Translations under genes and position numbers: made by a program
Shown here: in pieces, positions 29,829 through 39,174 of the stretch
Position numbering within the stretch: position 1 is the stretch's first letter
Layout: each line of letters begins with the position of its first letter
Source: an uncultured PS1 clade bacterium
Lineage (GTDB): Bacteria > Pseudomonadota > Alphaproteobacteria > RS24
Assembly: GCA_902624095.1 (NCBI GenBank)
Contig: CACNWB010000007.1
Span: 1-64,000 of the forward strand
Direction: 5' to 3'
DNA: 64,000 bases
Notes under the pieces: generated by a model
Database searches by the model: none
What the model saw: only the letters and a program-made list of their open reading frames with translations
Told to the model about the DNA's origin: nothing

Positions 29829-30875
29829 TTAGGGGTAAAGCGGTTGTTGTTGTAGTCCTTCTGTTTCGTCAAAACCGAACATAATGTTCAAATTTTGAAC
29901 GGCCTGTCCGCTCGACCCCTTAACCAAATTGTCCAGCGCTGAGAACAAAATAACCCGCGCAGGCAACCGGTCGTCAAATGCGGCCAATTCGCACAAATTC
30001 GACCCGCGAACATGCCGCGTGGCAGGCACAAGACCCTCGTGCGCCAGCCGCACAAATGGCGCATCGGAATAATGCGCTTGCAGACAGGCGCGCATGTCTT
30101 GTGCCTTGGCACCATTGGCCGATTTTGCATAAACAGACAAATACTCACCGCGGTTCATCGGCACCAGATGCGGCGTGAAATTGACCATCACCGAGCGGCC
30201 TACGACCAGCGACACTTCTTGTTCAATCTCAGGCGCATGCCGGTGCGCCCCAACACCGTAAGCATGCATGGCCTCGGCCACCTCGCTGAACAGATTTTGC
30301 TCCTTGAGGCTACGACCGGCACCGGTAACGCCAGATTTGGCGTCGATAATCAAATCTTCGGTCTCAATTAAACCAGCCTGCACAAGTGGCAGCAGAAGCG
30401 TCAACGCGGCGGTCGGATAGCAGCCCGGGCACGCCACCAGGCGCGCTGAGGTAATTTGCGCGCGATAATGTTCGGTGAGACCGTAAACAGCATCTGCCAG
30501 AAGGTCGGGCGCATCATGCGTGCGCCCATACCACTCTTTGTAAACCTCCGCATCGCGCAACCGGAAGTCGGCCGACATGTCGATAATCCGCACATGGCGT
30601 GGAATTCTGGCTATCACATCCTGCGCAGTCGAGTGCGGCAGGCCGCAAATCGCGGCGTCAATGCCCGTCCAGTCTAAATCTTCGGCGCGCGTCAGCGGCG
30701 GAACGTCAATATCGGCAAATTGCGGGTATATTTCCGCCAGTTCCAGTCCGGCATGAGCATTTCCGGTAAGCGCGGCAATGCGCGCGCGCGGATGGGCTGC
30801 CAGCAACCGCACGGCATCGGCACCAGTGTAACCGGAAGCGCCTATGATGGCGACCTTGATTTGTGACACGCCCAT
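29829..30875 (-). CDS. argC: N-acetyl-gamma-glutamyl-phosphate reductase
   Basis: IIGASGYTGADAVRLL, VACPGCYPTAA, SGVTGAGR. Confidence 0.96.
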   Translation of the reverse strand: MGVSQIKVAIIGASGYTGADAVRLLAAHPRARIAALTGNAHAGLELAEIYPQFADIDVPPLTRAEDLDWTGIDAAICGLPHSTAQDVIARIPRHVRIIDMSADFRLRDAEVYKEWYGRTHDAPDLLADAVYGLTEHYRAQITSARLVACPGCYPTAALTLLLPLVQAGLIETEDLIIDAKSGVTGAGRSLKEQNLFSEVAEAMHAYGVGAHRHAPEIEQEVSLVVGRSVMVNFTPHLVPMNRGEYLSVYAKSANGAKAQDMRACLQAHYSDAPFVRLAHEGLVPATRHVRGSNLCELAAFDDRLPARVILFSALDNLVKGSSGQAVQNLNIMFGFDETEGLQQQPLYP

Positions 30876-30882
30876 TTTTTCC

Positions 30883-31353
30883 TCAATCGTCGCTCTGGTT
30901 TACAGCCATAATTTCACCCTCGGCGGCAAGTTCATCGCCGACATAAACGTGTCCGCGAAACTTATAAGCCCAACCGCGTCGCCGGATTTTTTCGACGTGA
31001 ATACGCATCTGGTCGCCGGGCACAACCGGCCGCCGAAACCGCACATTGTCTGCCGTCATGAAGTAAATCTTGTCGGCAATAATGGGTTCGCCCCTCAATT
31101 TGGCGTTTTGCATGACCAAAATCGCGGACACTTGCGCAATCGCTTCAATGATTAGCACGCCTGGAAATACCGGACGATTAGGAAAATGGCCGGTGAACCA
31201 AGGTTCGCTATAGGTAACATTTTTTATACCCACAGCGGTTTCCTCGCCCTGCATTTCCTCAACTCGGTCTACCAACAAAAACGGGTAGCGATGCGGCAGA
31301 AAATCAAGAATTTCCTGAATGTTAACTGAAGTTCCGGGAAGTGAAACGGTCAT
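30883..31353 (-). CDS. fabZ: 3-hydroxyacyl-ACP dehydratase
   Basis: LPHRYPFLLVDRV, GHFPNRPVFPGVLIIEAIAQ. Confidence 0.97.
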   Translation of the reverse strand: MTVSLPGTSVNIQEILDFLPHRYPFLLVDRVEEMQGEETAVGIKNVTYSEPWFTGHFPNRPVFPGVLIIEAIAQVSAILVMQNAKLRGEPIIADKIYFMTADNVRFRRPVVPGDQMRIHVEKIRRRGWAYKFRGHVYVGDELAAEGEIMAVNQSDD

Positions 31354-31396
31354 CTTTTTCTCCCATGAATCGACGTAAGCCGATCATTAATAACAA

Positions 31397-31420
31397 AAAA
31401 GGGGCTGAAAAGCCCCTTTT
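31397..31420 (-). terminator. Intrinsic terminator downstream of rpsI
   Basis: Perfect hairpin AAAAGGGGCT-GAAA-AGCCCCTTTT right after rpsI stop (minus strand). Confidence 0.85.
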
Positions 31421-31442
31421 CTTTTCCGGATGGGTAAAGAAG

Positions 31443-31925
31443 CTAACGTTTTGAGAACTGGAAGCTACGACGGGCTTTCGCGCGACCATATTTTTTGCGT
31501 TCTACGACGCGGCTGTCGCGTGTCAGGAAACCGCTGGATTTCAGCGTGCCGCGCAAGGCCGGCTCATAAAAGGTGAGCGCCTTGGATAATCCGTGGCGCA
31601 CGGCACCCGCCTGCCCAGACAGGCCACCACCACTGACCGTTACGACAACATCGAATTGCCCATCGCGCGCCGCAACCACAAGCGGCTGACGCACGATCAT
31701 GCGCAGTACTGGCCGCGCAAAATATGTGGTTTCTTCACGACCATTAACTGTGATAACGCCGCTGCCAGGCTTAATCCAAACGCGTGCAATGGCGTTTTTA
31801 CGTTTGCCTGTAGCGTAAGCGCGCCCCTGCGCATCGATTTGCGGTTCTGCCGGTGCAGTCGGTTCAACCACCACACCTTCTTCGGCTAATGCCGTGTCCA
31901 AATTTTCGAGATTTGTCTCTGACAT
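31443..31925 (-). CDS. rpsI: 30S ribosomal protein S9
   Basis: [20 protein letters not shown]-terminal [16 protein letters not shown]. Confidence 0.98.
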   Translation of the reverse strand: MSETNLENLDTALAEEGVVVEPTAPAEPQIDAQGRAYATGKRKNAIARVWIKPGSGVITVNGREETTYFARPVLRMIVRQPLVVAARDGQFDVVVTVSGGGLSGQAGAVRHGLSKALTFYEPALRGTLKSSGFLTRDSRVVERKKYGRAKARRSFQFSKR

Positions 31926-31927
31926 TT

Positions 31928-32389
31928 TCAGGCCCTCACATTCTTGGCATTCACCGCCGCAACATCAAGCGTTTCAGGGGCTTGAGCCTCATGCGGATGT
32001 TCTGTGCCAGCATAAACGCGCATATTTGACAATTGCTGACGCCCCAAAGGCCCGCGCGGCAGCATGCGTTTGACGGCCAGCTCCAGAACCCGCTCAGGAA
32101 ACTTGCCCTCAAGCAGTTTTTCAGGCGTGGTTTCCTTAATGCCACCGGGATAACCGGTGTGACGATAATAGGTTTTGTCTGACCGTTTATTACCGGTGAA
32201 AACAACCTTATCAGCGTTAATCACGATAACATTGTCGCCACAATCCATGTGCGGCGTGTAGCTTGGCAGATGCTTGCCTCGCAACCGCGTTGCAATAACT
32301 GCGGCAAGCCGCCCTACAACCATATTTTCAGCGTCAATCAACACCCATTTCTTGTCGATATCAGCTGGTTTTGCAGAAAAGGTTTTCAT
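31928..32389 (-). CDS. rplM: 50S ribosomal protein L13
   Basis: [40 protein letters not shown]. Confidence 0.98.
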   Translation of the reverse strand: MKTFSAKPADIDKKWVLIDAENMVVGRLAAVIATRLRGKHLPSYTPHMDCGDNVIVINADKVVFTGNKRSDKTYYRHTGYPGGIKETTPEKLLEGKFPERVLELAVKRMLPRGPLGRQQLSNMRVYAGTEHPHEAQAPETLDVAAVNAKNVRA

Positions 32390-32516
32390 CTTTCGACCCC
32401 GCTTCTCGCGCCTCGCGAGCGTTTACACAGTCTTTATCTAAACCGCACGCCAAATGCAATGAAAAACAGATGAATATATTCCATTAAAGACAATGGCTTA
32501 AAAATAAGGTAAATAA

Positions 32517-33569
32517 TTACCTTAGTGTAACTACATCAGGAAACCGCATATAATGTAAATGCGTGACGGCGAGCCCCAAAACCAGCACGGCACCCAGTTG
32601 ATGGACCACCCCAAGCAGCAGAGGCACGGCATTCATCAAGGTGACAATGCCGAGTACGCCCTGCCCCAGTACAGCCGCCGCCAGCAGGGCGCCTGACACC
32701 AGAACAGTTTGTGGCGCTTTCGTGCGTGCAAGCCTAAAAACATGCCAAATAACGGCAATTGTCAGCGCATAAGCGACCAAACGGTGATTGAACTGCACGG
32801 TTAGGTGGCTTTCAAACAGGTTGCTGACCGCGGGCGACATGTCAAACAGGCCGGAAGGTATTACATCGCCATCCATAAACGGCCAATCCGTGTAGGTGGT
32901 GCCCGCATCAAGTCCGGCAACCAGTGCGCCCAAAAGCGATTGCACAAGCACCAAAACCGCGATTGTGCCGCTAAGAGCAACACCGGGACCGGCAGCGGCA
33001 GGCAAGCGCGCATCGCGGATAAAATGCAACCCCATCCAGAGGCAAAACGAAAAAATAATTAAGGCCAGCCCCAAATGCATGGCGAGGCGATATTGGCTGA
33101 CATCAACCCTATCGATCAGCCCGCTTTGAACCATATACCATCCCATAAAGCCCTGCAGTCCGCCCAATGCAAAAAGGGCCAAAAGGGGGCCTATGGCGGG
33201 TTTTGGAATTTTGCGTTGCAGCAAAAATACAATGAAAGGCAGTAAAAATACCAGCCCGACCACACGCCCTAATTGGCGGTGTCCCCACTCCCACCAGTAG
33301 ATCACCTTGAAGGCTTCGAGGCTCATGCCGGCATTGACCAGCTGGTATTCAGGAATTTCACGATATTTTGCGAAGGCAATTTCCCAATCCGCCGCATTCA
33401 GGGGCGGTAGGGCACCAGCAATCGGCTGCCATTCGGTGATTGACAAACCGCTGTCGGTCAGCCGCGTCAATCCGCCAACCAACACCATTAACACAACAAA
33501 TCCGGCAACGGTAAACAGCCAATAAGCCAGTTGACGTCGATGCGCCGTAAGTGTTGCGAAGTCTTTCAT
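32517..33569 (-). CDS. ctaA: Heme A synthase (COX15/CtaA)
   Basis: GGLTRLTDSGLSITEWQPIAGALPPL, multi-TM, VQFNHRLVAY. Confidence 0.96.
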   Translation of the reverse strand: MKDFATLTAHRRQLAYWLFTVAGFVVLMVLVGGLTRLTDSGLSITEWQPIAGALPPLNAADWEIAFAKYREIPEYQLVNAGMSLEAFKVIYWWEWGHRQLGRVVGLVFLLPFIVFLLQRKIPKPAIGPLLALFALGGLQGFMGWYMVQSGLIDRVDVSQYRLAMHLGLALIIFSFCLWMGLHFIRDARLPAAAGPGVALSGTIAVLVLVQSLLGALVAGLDAGTTYTDWPFMDGDVIPSGLFDMSPAVSNLFESHLTVQFNHRLVAYALTIAVIWHVFRLARTKAPQTVLVSGALLAAAVLGQGVLGIVTLMNAVPLLLGVVHQLGAVLVLGLAVTHLHYMRFPDVVTLR

Positions 33570-33698
33570 AGGCTATGTATAGCCGCCTGAAATGCTTTGC
33601 GGTAGCACTTGCTAGCGCGACCAATCGGCGCGCAGTAACTGCCGGTTCTGCCACCAAAATCCCTCGCCTGTGGTAGCAAAAGCCTCTATATACATCCC

Positions 33699-33923
33699 AT
33701 GAACCTCGGCAAACCTTTGTTTCCAATGCGTGTGCGCAAGCTGATAGGCCTGATCGGGCTACTGCTTTTACTGTTTGTTTACGCGCTGATTGTCATGACA
33801 ATTGCCGTTAGCGGCCGCGCACCACAAAGCGGGGCGGCAGAATTTTTCTTCTATCTGATAACGGGTCTTGCGTGGACCCCGCCTGCGGCGGCAATTATCT
33901 GGTGGATGCAGAGACCAGATTAA
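33699..33923 (+). CDS. DUF2842-family small membrane protein
   Basis: MRVRKLIGLIGLLLLLFVYALIVMTIAVS...LAWTPPAAAIIWWM; ORF start may be at internal Met (MRVRK). Confidence 0.7.
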   Translation: MNLGKPLFPMRVRKLIGLIGLLLLLFVYALIVMTIAVSGRAPQSGAAEFFFYLITGLAWTPPAAAIIWWMQRPD

Positions 33924-33926
33924 CGC

Positions 33927-34007
33927 CTAGTCAGGTCGACCGAACTGAATGATATTCAGAGCAATAATGGCCACGATAAAAATGGCAATCGGCAAAATCG
34001 AAGTCAT
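33927..34007 (-). CDS. Putative 26-aa single-TM microprotein
   Basis: ATG at 34007 to TAG at 33927: MTSILPIAIFIVAIIALNIIQFGRPD; AGAGGA purine-rich site just upstream. Confidence 0.45.
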   Translation of the reverse strand: MTSILPIAIFIVAIIALNIIQFGRPD

Positions 34008-34264
34008 GGCATAATCCTCTCAGTGCGCGCGACACTAGCATTCGACACACAATTTGCAAGAGCTGACAGCATATGCAAATAGACAGCAGCTGAAGCAGAG
34101 CAACTTGCCCCGCCAACGGCCTGTGGAGAGGCACAGCATGCTCTACCGACATATCACACAATTTACCAAATCTACCTTTTCATCCATTTTCTGTTTCGCC
34201 GATGGATAGCGGGGTCTCCTAATGAATTTTTAAGGAGCTATACGAGGAATTTTTGATTTCCACC

Positions 34265-35188
34265 CTATACTAGCGTAGTCGGCTCAAACCCCTCCTTGCG
34301 CAGCCTATCGTGCAAATGTGCTACATGAGCTGGACCCACCTCGCAGCAGCCACCAATAATTGTTGCGCCATGCTTCACCCACCCAAGCGCATGCTCGGTG
34401 TATACAACAGGAGTCAGATCTGTCCGAGCATCTAGGCTGTCAACCGTGGCACCCAAGACAAGGGGCTCCACTGATTTAAATGCATTAGCGTAGGCACCGA
34501 AGCGGAGACCGCAATCAGACAGCATTGTCAGCGCATTATCTATAGTTTCAGGAGATGAACAGTTGAGGCATATCGCATCGGCCCCGTTTTCGCCGAGCAC
34601 ATCAATTGCCCGAGCTAGCGGCTCCCCTGAACGAAGACTAATAGTCAAATCATCTTTGAGAGTTAGGCCCAAGAAACAATTTTGGCCCGCTGCCTTTAAA
34701 GCTGAAACAGCTGCCCTGGCCTCAGTAATGCTTGACATTGTTTCGACCAAGAAAACATCAACATAATCTGCCTGCGCGGCAATAATGCTGCAGTATTGAT
34801 CATAACAATCTTGGTAATTCTGATCCGCCGGAACATAGTAGCTTGCTATGAGTGGGGGTAATACCCCCGCGACGTTTACCGCTTTTTGATCGCCAGGCTC
34901 CGGAAAGGCCTCTGCAATCGCTTGACGAGCGAGCGATGTAGCAAGTTGGTGGATTTCAGAAAATCTGTCCGCCAACCCATACTGTGCGAGACGTGCCGAC
35001 GTAGCGCTATAATTATTGACAGTGATAACTCGGGCGCCAGCCCGTAGAAAATCTTTGTGAACAGCCACTACAATTTCGGGCTCCTCAATCATAACCTGCA
35101 CTGACCACAAGGGGTGGGAACTATCCCGCCCGGAACGCTTGTTAATTTCCTGTCCCAATCCACCGTCTAACAGGGCAATATCCTGCAT
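34265..35188 (-). CDS. Homocysteine S-methyltransferase family protein
   Basis: LLDGGLGQEI, ICLNCSSPE, GGCCEVGPAHV zinc-site motif. Confidence 0.92.
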   Translation of the reverse strand: MQDIALLDGGLGQEINKRSGRDSSHPLWSVQVMIEEPEIVVAVHKDFLRAGARVITVNNYSATSARLAQYGLADRFSEIHQLATSLARQAIAEAFPEPGDQKAVNVAGVLPPLIASYYVPADQNYQDCYDQYCSIIAAQADYVDVFLVETMSSITEARAAVSALKAAGQNCFLGLTLKDDLTISLRSGEPLARAIDVLGENGADAICLNCSSPETIDNALTMLSDCGLRFGAYANAFKSVEPLVLGATVDSLDARTDLTPVVYTEHALGWVKHGATIIGGCCEVGPAHVAHLHDRLRKEGFEPTTLV

Positions 35189-35257
35189 TTCAAAGCTACT
35201 TTCTAAGCAAAACCCAAGCTATTTAGCTGATTGGAGGCAAGATACTCTATGAGGGAT

Positions 35258-35923
35258 TCATCGTTGGGAGTTAACCGACGATGATGTCTCATTGCCAATT
35301 GGAATATCACAAACCTCGTCGCCCCTAAGCTCGCTTGCCATCCTGTGGTTAGTTCGACTGTGCCCCATCTCATCAGCCCGCACAGCCATCACGACGTCTG
35401 ACAAGCGAGCATTTGCCGGTAACTTATAATAATCCCTTGCGATTTTCGGTGCACCAACATTTTCAATTTCACCGTTTTGGATGCAATTGAGATACTCCGT
35501 GTAACTAATAACCGCCTGCTCCTCAAAATATCCTACCATTCGATGCGCGGTAGCTGGAAAAAAAACGTAGAGTGCAAAATAAAAGTGCCAAAAACAAAAC
35601 TGGGCTGCCAAAATCAGCCATCGCTCAAACATATTTGGCTGGGCGATCTCGACAAAGATCATCAAGTGCATCCGCTCGTTTTCAGCTTCATCAAGCAGCT
35701 CCTTTATCCACCCCTTCTCATCCTGCTTCATATGCCGAAGTGATTTTAGGTGGGTCCACATTCCCGCAACCATGCCAGGGACGCCAGCTATTGTTTCTAG
35801 CACCACGGCCCTGTGGCCGTACCTTTTTGAAAAAAAAGCGTCTGCAAATAGTCTAAAAAACATTGTCAGATACAGCGCAACTCTATCTGAATTCGAGTTT
35901 GGTCTAAAAGTTTCATTTTCCAT
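35258..35923 (-). CDS. Alternative oxidase (AOX), di-iron ubiquinol oxidase
   Basis: LETIAGVPGMVAGM, NERMHLMIF, YFEEQAVISYTEYL, RADEMGH (ExxH) in the expected order. Confidence 0.92.
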   Translation of the reverse strand: MENETFRPNSNSDRVALYLTMFFRLFADAFFSKRYGHRAVVLETIAGVPGMVAGMWTHLKSLRHMKQDEKGWIKELLDEAENERMHLMIFVEIAQPNMFERWLILAAQFCFWHFYFALYVFFPATAHRMVGYFEEQAVISYTEYLNCIQNGEIENVGAPKIARDYYKLPANARLSDVVMAVRADEMGHSRTNHRMASELRGDEVCDIPIGNETSSSVNSQR

Positions 35924-36033
35924 AAGTTGGAGTTAGTCCTCGAGCGCAGTATTTACCAGATGAAATTTTGACGCAGTTAAGCCAGAAAAAACCGAATCGC
36001 CAATATACTCTTAGTCCAAAAAAGGAGATTATT

Positions 36034-36768
36034 GTGGCCGACGTTAAAAGCACCGTCACAGAGCTGGACGAAATTCGCTCTCGGAAATCAAAAAAACGCG
36101 CTGATAAGAATGACCAAGAAAAACGGGCTGACGAAGCCCACGCTTTTACAGTTCAGGCAACGTTTCATCGCAAGAGGGTTAATTATTTTGGCAGGCCATT
36201 TCGGACAAAAGACGACTTCGGGATAAATACAACAACAATTAGTCACTATTCACAATTTGGATTAGATATCTTTGGCGACATAAGGTTTGAAATAACCAAT
36301 CTGGTACATCCTAATAAATTATTTATTTCAGGGCTCCCAATTTATCCCTATTTCGGGGATCCTAGACTCCACGACCTTCCAATGAGGGATGCACAGTCAG
36401 CCATAACCGATAAAGCATCTAACCTTACCAATGGATTATCATGGGGCCACATCCAAAACGCTGAGTTTCTGTACTCGGACGGGGTAAATAAACCGTTTGC
36501 AGTATTCAATTTGTCAGAAAGAGATAGGCAGGTGTTAACTGAATCCGCTGCTTACAATGCCATTGTATTTTCAATGTTCTTTTCAGAAGAGATCCAGAAT
36601 TTCCATTCAAATACAGACGGTCTCGACTTTAATCTTGTTGCACAAGAGCCCGACGATGAGGCGGGAAGAACCACACAGACGCTGAGCGATTTTAGCATTC
36701 GCAGCACTCAGGAACGGTGCCCCTACATCTATTTTTGGGCTACTATTTATAGTTTAAGGGATCCGTAG
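36034..36768 (+). CDS. Hypothetical protein
   Basis: ORF 35968..36768 with SD AAAGGAG upstream of GTG at 36034; no family recognised. Confidence 0.6.
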   Translation: MADVKSTVTELDEIRSRKSKKRADKNDQEKRADEAHAFTVQATFHRKRVNYFGRPFRTKDDFGINTTTISHYSQFGLDIFGDIRFEITNLVHPNKLFISGLPIYPYFGDPRLHDLPMRDAQSAITDKASNLTNGLSWGHIQNAEFLYSDGVNKPFAVFNLSERDRQVLTESAAYNAIVFSMFFSEEIQNFHSNTDGLDFNLVAQEPDDEAGRTTQTLSDFSIRSTQERCPYIYFWATIYSLRDP

Positions 36769-36997
36769 GACCGTAGGAGGTGGTCAGTACTTTTTTGTTT
36801 CGATACTTGTTTGCAACTGATAGCAACAATTACTTCGCGCTTTTGAATAAAACTGGCTTTCAGTGTATTGACAAAAGATAAAGTCGGAGATAAACCCGCA
36901 TCATGACTTTGTAAGAGTTCTCCAAACAGATTTCTTTGTGATCAAGGGCCTTGGGCCCCGATTGCTGTTGTTTGAAATCTGAATAGGAGAACTTGGT

Positions 36998-37309
36998 ATG
37001 ACATCGTCGTATTCAAAAGGCTTCGGCCGAATTGCTTTTCTTGGCAACGAAAAGTTTGACCACCTGATAAGAAAATCTGAAACACGCTGGTGTTCGAGTG
37101 AGCAGATGGTGAAAGAACTTTTGATTGCTACAATTAGCGATCAAAATGGAATTGATCGCAGAATAATTGAAAGCTCTGAGGTTTGCTTAGAAGGCAATAT
37201 TTACTTACGGCTTAGAGAAAACCCTGCCAATAATCGCCACCTAAAAAAACGACAAAATGGTGCCGCCAGAGGAAAGCAATCGAACTTTCCAAAGCGACTT
37301 CTTAAATAA
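36998..37309 (+). CDS. Hypothetical protein
   Basis: 103-aa ORF preceded by AGGAG; no family recognised. Confidence 0.5.
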   Translation: MTSSYSKGFGRIAFLGNEKFDHLIRKSETRWCSSEQMVKELLIATISDQNGIDRRIIESSEVCLEGNIYLRLRENPANNRHLKKRQNGAARGKQSNFPKRLLK

Positions 37310-37438
37310 TAATGATCGTTTTAAAGGAATAGAATAGAGAGATGAGACCGACGCTTTAATAAAAGACGGGAAGGGTTTAAAGGTGTTCTAGTCATTCGGC
37401 GATTTCTCGAAAAAGAGACTGGAACTTAATTAGAGGTG

Positions 37439-37467
37439 TTGGGAGCGGGATATTATCCTGCTCCCAA
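37439..37467. other. Strong 13-bp stem / 3-nt loop hairpin
   Basis: TTGGGAGCGGGAT-ATT-ATCCTGCTCCCAA (one internal G-U pair); no U-tract on either side. Confidence 0.7.
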
Positions 37468-37642
37468 TCACAATATGTCCTTCAGAAATATTGAGTTGTT
37501 GATCGCTATCAAATTGGTCATGCTTGAACGCGTCAATGTGCAGACATTTAAGGGTCACCGATGTGCTAGGGCAAATTAGATAGGGCCTCCAACAAGTAAA
37601 TTTCTATTTATCTTCGATCTCTAATACGCTATGCATCTATTT

Positions 37643-37704
37643 AGGCATTTAATCACCAACTTGTGCGCCCTGGCATCCCGCCTAAAGCACTAAAGCGGAG
37701 AACA
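37643..37704 (+). repeat. Duplicated 5' leader, copy 1
   Basis: aggcatttaatcaccaacttgtgcgccctggcatcccgcctaaagcactaaagcggagaaca; 59/62 identical to 38132..38193. Confidence 0.9.
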
Positions 37705-37707
37705 CCA

Positions 37708-38097
37708 ATGACAAATATTGTCGATTTCCCAGAAATTGAAGTAAACCCAGAGACGCTTCCGCGCCAGAGAGTATTTTACGTTGGCTACAGATATGTAGGA
37801 CCAATGCTATGCCAGGACGTGCAAAATCTCTATCTAAAGCGAAAGGGCGTAAAAAATGGCAAACGGTGGTGGGCGATTATTACCTACACTACCCTCGATG
37901 AATACAGCTCAAAGACATATTCATTCGAACTAGAGGAATGCTCCGAAAATCATGTTCCCGATATGCTAGAGAGGTTTGAACTCGATGGTGAAGTCAGCAT
38001 TTCTGATCTCAGAAAAATGGGGTGGCGGGGCAGACACCGAGCCCAAATAGTTCAGTTAGGCGCGGAGCAGGGAGACCTGTTCAAAGAGCGGCATTAG
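37708..38097 (+). CDS. Hypothetical protein
   Basis: ATG at 37708 after GCGGAG; listed ORF starts upstream at GTG 37663 inside the duplicated leader. Confidence 0.6.
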   Translation: MTNIVDFPEIEVNPETLPRQRVFYVGYRYVGPMLCQDVQNLYLKRKGVKNGKRWWAIITYTTLDEYSSKTYSFELEECSENHVPDMLERFELDGEVSISDLRKMGWRGRHRAQIVQLGAEQGDLFKERH

Positions 38098-38131
38098 GGG
38101 CACTGAGAGCTAAAGACCTCCGAATATTTCA

Positions 38132-38193
38132 AGGCATTTAATCACCAACTTGTGCGCCTTGGCATCCTGCCTAAAGTACTAAAGCGGAGAACA
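38132..38193 (+). repeat. Duplicated 5' leader, copy 2
   Basis: aggcatttaatcaccaacttgtgcgccttggcatcctgcctaaagtactaaagcggagaaca. Confidence 0.9.
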
Positions 38194-38196
38194 ATC

Positions 38197-38811
38197 ATGA
38201 CACACATTGAAAAATTTGATCTCGGTTTTCGGCCGACAACGTATTTTTCGCCTGAGATTCTTACAAAACATCAAATCTCGCAGATAAAAGATGAGCTTGT
38301 GCGAAGACATCTTTTAGATCTTTATGAATCGGCAGACTTCGATCAAATAGATGAGGTTTTAAAATCACATCAGCAGAATGGGGACCAGTACGGTGCCATT
38401 CATCCTGCGTTTATGGGCGGTCAGTATCTCCCCGACCTGGAAAAGAATGAAATGGAAATAGCCAGGTTAATGATACGATCAGTTACATACGATATCACCG
38501 CTTTGTATGCGCGATTTGAAAAAGGCAAAATCCATTATCGCATGGCCGACGAGTATGAGGGAGAGACATTAGTTGAACCTACAAGTCTGGTTTCAGACAA
38601 GCCCCTGTCACTCGGCGAAATGCGCGGATTCTTCCTATCATCCTATTCATTACTCGAGTGTTTGGAATGGAACGATATGTTTTGGGAAAATGGTAGAGCA
38701 GAGGCGCTAGACTTTTTCAAAGCATCCTCAGATTTTTATCCCGGTTTCCATGAGAGCTGTGTAGCTATTGTAGAACACAAATTCGATGAGATTGCTGCTG
38801 AGCAAAACTAG
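38197..38811 (+). CDS. Hypothetical protein
   Basis: ATG at 38197 after GCGGAG; GAIHPAFMGGQYLPDLEKNEMEIARL segment; no named family. Confidence 0.65.
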   Translation: MTHIEKFDLGFRPTTYFSPEILTKHQISQIKDELVRRHLLDLYESADFDQIDEVLKSHQQNGDQYGAIHPAFMGGQYLPDLEKNEMEIARLMIRSVTYDITALYARFEKGKIHYRMADEYEGETLVEPTSLVSDKPLSLGEMRGFFLSSYSLLECLEWNDMFWENGRAEALDFFKASSDFYPGFHESCVAIVEHKFDEIAAEQN

Positions 38812-39051
38812 GAATAAAACTCTAGTGTCTCGATTTACCCAAGCGGGCAATCTCTCGATAGTTAGGTAATTTTCGAGACGCGCGTGCCTATCTCTGTACT
38901 GGTTTAGGGAATCAATTTATTCCCTTCCTCATTGTGCTCTAACCAAACTACACCGAGGAACATTGCTAACATCATCAGTACCCAAAGCGTTTTTTGGCAA
39001 GTGATGAAATTTACACCATCTCTTTTGATATAATAATAACATAAGGTTAAG

Positions 39052-39128
39052 TGGTCGGAGCGGCGGGATTTGAACCCACGACCCCTTGTCCCCCAGACAA
39101 GTGCGCTACCGGGCTGCGCTACGCTCCG
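39052..39128 (-). tRNA. tRNA-Pro (anticodon GGG)
   Basis: Minus-strand cloverleaf CGGAGCG...CGCTCCG-A-CCA; loop CTGGGGG flanked by CTTGT/ACAAG. Confidence 0.95.
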
Positions 39129-39174
39129 ACAATGACGGTTTTAGGAGGTTTCCGATTTATTGGCAAGCAGGCCC

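Noticed and set aside
37643-38193. Mini-CRISPR or known riboswitch (SAM-II/SAM-V/preQ1-type)
   Set aside because: Only two copies 489 nt apart with ORFs between them, so not CRISPR; sequence does not match the riboswitch consensuses I can recall
33927-39128. Classical integrative element inserted at tRNA-Pro(GGG)
   Set aside because: No integrase, transposase or obvious duplicated tRNA 3' end was found at the left side of the block; tRNA adjacency alone is not sufficient
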